The position numbers and the translations under genes were made by a program. This document shows positions 59,367 to 64,000 of a stretch of DNA of 64,000 nucleotides, piece by piece. Numbering within the stretch: position 1 is the first letter of the stretch; the number at the start of each line of letters is the position of its first letter. The notes beneath the pieces were generated by a model that was not told where the DNA came from, searched no databases, and saw only the letters and a program-made list of their open reading frames with translations. The stretch comes from Deinococcus cellulosilyticus NBRC 106333 = KACC 11606 (lineage in GTDB: Bacteria > Deinococcota > Deinococci > Deinococcales > Deinococcaceae): positions 1 to 64,000 of the forward strand of contig NZ_BJXB01000013.1 of NCBI RefSeq assembly GCF_007990775.1. Direction: 5' to 3'.

Positions 59367-61001
59367 ATGGAAATGAAGAGCGAAATTCAGAACAAAATCT
59401 ACAACTTTGTGGCCGGGGTCCAGCACCAGATTGCAGACCTCGGTGAAAAACCAGGCTGGGTCATTCTGGACGTGCAGGGCGAATTCCCCGAATTCCCTGA
59501 GAAAAGTCCTCTGAACATCATCACCCGCAAGGAGCCCCAGGGTGTCTCGGTCTTCCGACGCAAACTGAAACTGCTCGAAGACGCCGACTGGCTCAGAGGG
59601 GTGGTGCTGCGTTTCGGAGGGGTGCAGGCCGGTCTGGCCACTGCCTTTGCCCTCCGGGAAGCCATCGAGCGCCTCGCCAGCAAGAAACCCGTCTATTCGG
59701 TGGTCAACAGCGTCCACATGATGGATTACTATCTGGCCTCTGCCGGAACCGAAGTGGTGGTGCCCCCGAGCGCCGAATTCTACCTGCTGGGCTTCCACTC
59801 ACAGGTCACCTACATCAAAGATGCCCTGCAGAAACTCGGCATCGAGATGGAAGTGGTGCGCATCAAGGAATACAAGACCGCCTACACCCGCTTCACCGAT
59901 GACCACATGGACGAATACGAAAGGGAACAGCGTTCCCTGCTGGTCAGCCGTTTCATGGAAGAGTTTGTCCGGGCCGTAGCCCAGAGCCGCAACCTCTCTG
60001 AAGCGCAGGTCCGTGAAGCCATCGACGCAGGCATCACCAACGCAGAGCAGGCCAGACAGCACGGTCTGGTGGACCGCATCGCCTATGAGGACGTGCTGTA
60101 CAGCAAGAAACACCAGCCTTTCAATCAGGCCTCCCGTTTCCTGAAACTCCCCCTGATGCCTGAACAGGGAGGCAAGGTGGCTGTGGTCTCCCTGGAAGGC
60201 ATGATCGTGCCAGGACACTCCCGCCATGTTCCCATCCCCCTCCCCATCTTTGGTGAGCAGATGGCTGGGAGCGAAAGCATCATCCGTTCCCTGCGAACTG
60301 CCGAAAAAGACGAGGACACCAAAGCAATTGTGCTTTTCGTGAATTCGGGTGGAGGGTCTGCACTGGCCAGCGACCTGATCAGCCATGAAGTGGAACGCAT
60401 CCGGGCCAAAAAGCCCGTGGTGGCTGTGATGGGCAATGTGGCTGCCTCCGGAGGCTACTACGTGCTGACCCACGCCAACCATGTGATCGCAGCACCCACC
60501 ACCATCACCGGTTCCATCGGAGTGATTTCCGGAAAACCCAACCTGCAAGGCTTCAATGCCAAATACGGCCTGAATCCCGAAAGCATCAAAGTGGGACGTC
60601 TGGCAGACAGTTTCGACACCGCACACCCCCTGACTGAAGAAGAACGGGCTTTCCTGCAAAAAGGGGCAGAGGACTTCTACGACCTCTTCACCACCCGCGT
60701 TTCAGAAGGTCGCAACCTCAGCAAAGAACGGGTCAATGAACTCGGGCGAGGGCGGGTCTGGAGCGGCAAGGACGCCCTGGACAACGGCCTCGTGGATGAA
60801 CTTGGAACCCTGGAAAACGGCATCCAGCGTGCCCGCAAACTGGCAGGCCTCCCAGAGAATGCCCCGGCCTACCTGCTGGAAACCCCCAAACAGATGGTGC
60901 TGCCCGACATGAAAGACAGTGAAAGTGTGCTTGCTGCCATCATGCCCCTGCTCAGGGAGCGCACCTGGATGGTGGCCTACGAACGCTACAATCTCAAGTG
61001 A
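59367..61001 (+). CDS. sppA: Signal peptide peptidase SppA, long form
   Basis: This 544-residue S49 protease has two tandem S49 domains as in the long SppA. The general-base Lys lies in the first domain (IKEYKTAYTRFTDDHM, near residue 170) and the nucleophile Ser in VMGNVAASGGYYVLTHAN (near 358). It degrades signal peptides left in the membrane. No N-terminal membrane helix is visible, in contrast to E. coli SppA. It may begin at the second ATG (59373). Confidence 0.88.
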   Translation: MEMKSEIQNKIYNFVAGVQHQIADLGEKPGWVILDVQGEFPEFPEKSPLNIITRKEPQGVSVFRRKLKLLEDADWLRGVVLRFGGVQAGLATAFALREAIERLASKKPVYSVVNSVHMMDYYLASAGTEVVVPPSAEFYLLGFHSQVTYIKDALQKLGIEMEVVRIKEYKTAYTRFTDDHMDEYEREQRSLLVSRFMEEFVRAVAQSRNLSEAQVREAIDAGITNAEQARQHGLVDRIAYEDVLYSKKHQPFNQASRFLKLPLMPEQGGKVAVVSLEGMIVPGHSRHVPIPLPIFGEQMAGSESIIRSLRTAEKDEDTKAIVLFVNSGGGSALASDLISHEVERIRAKKPVVAVMGNVAASGGYYVLTHANHVIAAPTTITGSIGVISGKPNLQGFNAKYGLNPESIKVGRLADSFDTAHPLTEEERAFLQKGAEDFYDLFTTRVSEGRNLSKERVNELGRGRVWSGKDALDNGLVDELGTLENGIQRARKLAGLPENAPAYLLETPKQMVLPDMKDSESVLAAIMPLLRERTWMVAYERYNLK

Positions 61002-61041
61002 CCTGCTTCACGGTTTCACAATCTGAACACCCAGAGAAACC

Positions 61042-61047
61042 TATAAT
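61042..61047 (+). promoter_or_regulatory. -10 box of the Bax-inhibitor-1 gene
   Basis: A perfect TATAAT lies 34 nt before the gene. I see no good -35 box. Confidence 0.5.
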
Positions 61048-61080
61048 GGAAGTCAGGGAACACACCTAAAAGGAGGATTC

Positions 61081-61776
61081 ATGTACTCACTCACCCAATC
61101 GCAAAGTGTCACCCTCAGGAACTTCCTGGGACGCACCTTCTCCTGGATGACTGCCGGACTGGTGATGACCGCCATCACCGCCTTCTTTGCAGCCTCCAAT
61201 GAAGGCCTTTTCACCTTCGTGCGCAGCAACTACCTGATGCTGGTTCTGTTGCAGCTCGGGGTGGTTTTTGGTCTTGGCTTCATGATCAACCGCATCAGTG
61301 GAGCCACCGCAGGCATCCTGTTCTCCGGTTACGCTGTTCTGACCGGTCTGACCCTCTCTGGAATTTTCTTCCGCTACGCAGGCTCTGACATCACTGCCGC
61401 CTTTGTGACCGCAGCAGGCATGTTTGGGACCATGGCTGTCATTGGTTACACCACCAAGATGGACCTGAGCCGCTTTGGCACCATCCTCTTCATGGGTGTC
61501 ATCGGTCTGATCATCGCCAGCATCGCCAACATCTGGATCGGTGGGTCTGCCCTCAGCATGGTCATCAGCGTGATCGGCGTGATCCTCTTCTGCGCCCTGA
61601 CCGCTTACGACATGCAGAAACTCAAGGAAATGGCCCTCTCTGGTGGCGAAGGCATCACCCAGACGGACATGGGAGAAAAACTGGCTGTCTTTGGTGCCCT
61701 GACCCTGTACCTTGATTTCATCAACATCTTCCTGTTCCTGCTTCGCCTGTTTGGTGGCGGACGCAGCAACGACTGA
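61081..61776 (+). CDS. Bax inhibitor-1/YccA family membrane protein
   Basis: This 231-residue protein has seven membrane helices and the BI-1 motifs (RTFSWMTAGLVMTAITAFF, GTMAVIGYTTKMDLSRFG, ALTAYDMQKLKEMAL, LYLDFINIFLFLLRLFG) with the paired acidic residues of the pH-sensing calcium leak. Bacterial members act as leak channels or interact with FtsH. The start follows AAAAGGAGG. Confidence 0.93.
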   Translation: MYSLTQSQSVTLRNFLGRTFSWMTAGLVMTAITAFFAASNEGLFTFVRSNYLMLVLLQLGVVFGLGFMINRISGATAGILFSGYAVLTGLTLSGIFFRYAGSDITAAFVTAAGMFGTMAVIGYTTKMDLSRFGTILFMGVIGLIIASIANIWIGGSALSMVISVIGVILFCALTAYDMQKLKEMALSGGEGITQTDMGEKLAVFGALTLYLDFINIFLFLLRLFGGGRSND

Positions 61777-61778
61777 GA

Positions 61779-61825
61779 TGAACCAATAAAAAATGGCGCT
61801 TTTAGCGCCATTTTTTATTGGTTCA
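61779..61825. terminator. Very long perfect terminator hairpin
   Basis: A 22 bp perfect stem with a TTT loop (core AATGGCGCT / AGCGCCATT, then A-run and T-run) follows the Bax-inhibitor gene. It works in both directions. Confidence 0.93.
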
Positions 61826-61989
61826 GAAGGCAGAAAGCAGAAGGACGAAGGCTTCAAGTCCTTTATTGTGCTTTGTTTGTTGGTCAACAATTTGTTCTTT
61901 CTGTTCTCCAGGCAGTGCTTCCTCAAAAACACCTGACCGCTCCAAATGCAAAGGCATGGCCATGAGTTTTTGCCTTCTGCCTTCTGCCC
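61826..61989. repeat. Inverted GAAGGCAGAA-type short repeats
   Basis: GAAGGCAGAAAGCAGAAGG at 61826-61844 and the complementary CCTTCTGCCTTCTGCC near 61974-61989 flank about 130 nt without a gene. Confidence 0.5.
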
Positions 61990-62008
61990 TAAGCGGTATA
62001 GCCCATGG

Positions 62009-62037
62009 TTTACCCACACACCCCCAGCGGGTATAAT
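62009..62037 (+). promoter_or_regulatory. metG promoter
   Basis: TTTACC and a perfect TATAAT are separated by 17 nt. The start point falls at or next to the ATG at 62045. Confidence 0.8.
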
Positions 62038-62044
62038 CACCATC

Positions 62045-62089
62045 ATGATCTCATGGCGAATGCCACAACACCCTCCCCTGATCCCGTAA
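62045..62089 (+). CDS. Putative leaderless leader peptide of metG
   Basis: The ORF encodes MISWRMPQHPPLIP and begins 7 nt after TATAAT, so the mRNA would start at its ATG. It ends 22 nt before a terminator hairpin that precedes metG. A second Met codon lies at position 6, within a small hairpin (TGGC-GAAT-GCCA). Ribosome position could control the terminator; this is an inference. Confidence 0.5.
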   Translation: MISWRMPQHPPLIP

Positions 62090-62110
62090 ACATCCGTTTC
62101 GTGGGCTTGG

Positions 62111-62136
62111 GGGCGCTTGTGCGCCCGCTTTTTTTT
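62111..62136 (+). terminator. Attenuator-like terminator in the metG leader
   Basis: GGGCGC-TTGT-GCGCCC is followed by GC and eight T residues, only 15 nt before the metG start. It lies between the promoter and the gene, so it must be read through for metG expression. Confidence 0.75.
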
Positions 62137-62151
62137 GTGTAAGGAGAAACA

Positions 62152-64000
62152 ATGGACAGATTCTACGTCACGACGCCCATTTACTATGTGAATGGCGAGC
62201 CGCACATGGGCCACGCTTACGCCACCACCGTGGCCGACACCCTGGCCCGTTACCACAGGCTTGCCGGATGGGACACCTACTTCCTCACCGGGACCGACGA
62301 GCACGGTGAGAAGGTCTCCAAAGCTGCTGCGGCCAAAGGGCTTGATCCCCAAACCTTCACCGACATGGTTTCCATGAAGTTCCGGGAAGCCTGGACGGTG
62401 CTGGGAGCCCACCCGGATGATTTCATCCGCACCACCGAGGCCCGCCACAAGAAAGTCGTTCAGCAGATCCTGCAGTCCGTTTATGACGCTGGTGACATCT
62501 ACTACGCTGAATACGAAGGTCTGTACTCTGTGGGCCAGGAGCGTTTCGTCACCGAGAAGGAACTCGTGGATGGGAAGCTCCCCGAAGATGCAGGTCCACC
62601 TGAGCTGCGCCGTGAAGCCAATTACTTCTTCCGCATGGACAAATACCGGGAGTGGCTGATCAGCCACATCGAGCAGAACCCGGATTTCATTCAGCCTGCC
62701 GGGTACCGCAATGAGGTGCTGGGCATGCTGCGCGAGCCCATCGGGGACCTTTCCATCTCCAGACCCAAATCCCGCGTTCCCTGGGGCATTGAGCTGCCCT
62801 GGGACACCGACCACGTGACCTACGTGTGGTTCGATGCCCTGATCAATTACATGTCTGCCCTGGGTTACTCTGAGGGTGAACGTTACCAGAAGTTCTGGCC
62901 TGTGGCCTGGCATGTGATCGGCAAGGACATTCTGAAGCCTCACGCCGTCTTCTGGCCCACCATGCTCAGGAGCATGGGCGTGCCCATCTACCAGCGTCTG
63001 AATGTGTCTGGTTACCTGCTGGGTGCCGATGGCCGCAAGATGAGCAAATCGCTGGGCAACGGCGTGGACCCTCTGGAGGCCGCAGACAAATTTGGCAAGG
63101 AAACCCTGCGCTATGCCCTTCTGCGCGAGATTTCTTTTGGGGTGGATGGCATCATCTCCAACGACATCATCGAGTCCCGCATGAACAGTGACCTCGCCAA
63201 TGACCTCGGCAACCTGCTGTCCCGTTCCATCGGGATGGTCGAGAAGTACCGGAGTGGTGTGGTGCCCCATGTGAACCCCTCTGCCCTCACCGAGCGCGAA
63301 AAAGGCATTGCCGCCCGTGCCACGGCCCTCCCTGCTGAGGTGCTGGCCCTGGTCCGTGAACTGAAGATCCAGAAGGCCCTGGAAGCCAGCATGGAATTTG
63401 TGCAGGACCTGAACCGCTACATTGCAGAGCAGAAGCCCTGGGTGCTGCAACGCGAACAGCAGAACGACCGTCTGGACGCTGTGCTGTACACCATCATTGA
63501 GGGTCTGCGGGTCGCCAGTGTCCTGCTGGAACCCGTCATGCCCGAGAAGATGAAGGCCCTGCGTGCCCAGATCGGCCTGCCCGATGCCCAGTACAAACTG
63601 GAAGGGGCATGGGGCCTGTATCCTGCAGGCACCAAACTGGTCGGGGGTGAGGTGCTCTTCCCCAAACTGGAACAGCGCCTGAAAGAGAAAGAACAGCAGG
63701 CCGCTCAGGAGGCCCCGAAAGTGGAAACCCCTCAGGTGCAGGAAGTGGTCGAGGAGAAATTCGAAACCCTGCCTGAAATCAGCATTGATGACTTTGCAAA
63801 GGTGGACCTCCGCATCGTGGAAGTCATCCATGCCGAAACCATCGAGAAGGCCGACAAACTGCTGAAACTGACCGTGAAACTCGGCAATGAGACCCGCACG
63901 GTGGTCTCTGGCATCCGCAAGTGGTTCTCTCCCGAGCAACTCATTGGCCGCAAGGTGGTGCTGGTCGCCAACCTGAAACCCGCCAAGCTGCGCGGGATTG
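62152..64000 (+). CDS. metG: Methionyl-tRNA synthetase (partial, cut by window end)
   Basis: The visible 616 residues hold the HIGH-type motif (PHMGHAYA), the KMSKS loop (GRKMSKSLGN), the anticodon-binding helical domain and the beginning of the C-terminal Trbp111-like tRNA-binding domain (DFAKVDLRIVEVIHAETIEKADKLLKLTVKLG). The connective peptide lacks the four zinc cysteines. The start follows AAGGAGA. The gene continues beyond the window. Confidence 0.97.
   Translation, partial: MDRFYVTTPIYYVNGEPHMGHAYATTVADTLARYHRLAGWDTYFLTGTDEHGEKVSKAAAAKGLDPQTFTDMVSMKFREAWTVLGAHPDDFIRTTEARHKKVVQQILQSVYDAGDIYYAEYEGLYSVGQERFVTEKELVDGKLPEDAGPPELRREANYFFRMDKYREWLISHIEQNPDFIQPAGYRNEVLGMLREPIGDLSISRPKSRVPWGIELPWDTDHVTYVWFDALINYMSALGYSEGERYQKFWPVAWHVIGKDILKPHAVFWPTMLRSMGVPIYQRLNVSGYLLGADGRKMSKSLGNGVDPLEAADKFGKETLRYALLREISFGVDGIISNDIIESRMNSDLANDLGNLLSRSIGMVEKYRSGVVPHVNPSALTEREKGIAARATALPAEVLALVRELKIQKALEASMEFVQDLNRYIAEQKPWVLQREQQNDRLDAVLYTIIEGLRVASVLLEPVMPEKMKALRAQIGLPDAQYKLEGAWGLYPAGTKLVGGEVLFPKLEQRLKEKEQQAAQEAPKVETPQVQEVVEEKFETLPEISIDDFAKVDLRIVEVIHAETIEKADKLLKLTVKLGNETRTVVSGIRKWFSPEQLIGRKVVLVANLKPAKLRGI

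Noticed and set aside
62045..62151. T-box or SAM riboswitch before metG
   Set aside because: The leader has only about 107 nt, and I see neither the T-box sequence nor the SAM-I core.
61087..63939. 950-codon minus-strand frame across the Bax-inhibitor and metG genes
   Set aside because: It is opposite two well-identified genes and crosses a strong terminator and the metG promoter.

Overview
The window looks like a chromosomal segment of a Deinococcus-type bacterium. The gene order tuf, rpmG, secE, nusG, rplK, rplA, rplJ, rplL without rpoBC next, the three DinB-family proteins, a NucS-type endonuclease, the WYL and Crp-type regulators, and many genes that start 6 to 8 nt after a TANNNT -10 box (leaderless promoters, as reported for Deinococcus) all fit. 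No database search was possible, so the genus is an inference.

Layout. 1-5000: end of tuf, a MarR regulator with a divergent membrane protein and a double operator, then the transcription and ribosomal operon with an L10 leader and a probable rplK control hairpin. 5000-17800: a uracil-DNA-glycosylase-like protein, acyltransferase, NarL-type two-component pair, VOC and GyrI-like proteins, a RelA/SpoT-type synthetase coupled to a small protein, a WYL regulator with two DinB proteins, a LysM glycosidase, a lipid kinase and a CHASE-GGDEF-EAL protein. 17900-22200: wecB, a GT4 transferase and upp, then a small membrane protein and a phosphotransferase. 22200-27750: alcohol dehydrogenase, the proline catabolic cluster gntR-putA-rocA with matching palindromic operators, and nucS. 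27890-28500: a small tRNA cluster with normal tRNA-Gln and tRNA-Asp around two abnormal tRNA-like units. 28500-46300: a third DinB, cytochrome c, a VWD lipoprotein, a cysteine desulfurase, a PASTA pseudokinase, DUF1517, ispH, a Crp regulator, HDAC-like deacetylase, IMPase, purB, PspC, panC, pilT and greA. 46500-53200: an orphan transposase-type HTH protein, an esterase-like protein without its serine, SDR, phosphoesterase, SPFH protein, and a minus-strand trio of abnormal tRNA-like genes beside a structured intergenic region. 53200-64000: GNAT, etfAB with two acyl-CoA dehydrogenases, DUF2171, SppA, Bax-inhibitor-1 and metG (cut by the window end).

How the genes work together. The first block makes ribosomal stalk and translation factors. 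putA and rocA convert proline to glutamate under GntR control. The two acyl-CoA dehydrogenases would pass electrons to EtfAB, and one of them shares a promoter-proximal box with etfB. upp, the GT4 transferase and wecB form a compact nucleotide and cell-envelope glycan operon.

The most interesting signals are the tRNA-like genes with broken anticodon regions at two loci, a leaderless 14-codon ORF followed by a terminator just before metG, the RelA/SpoT plus small-protein pair, and several families of intergenic palindromic repeats.
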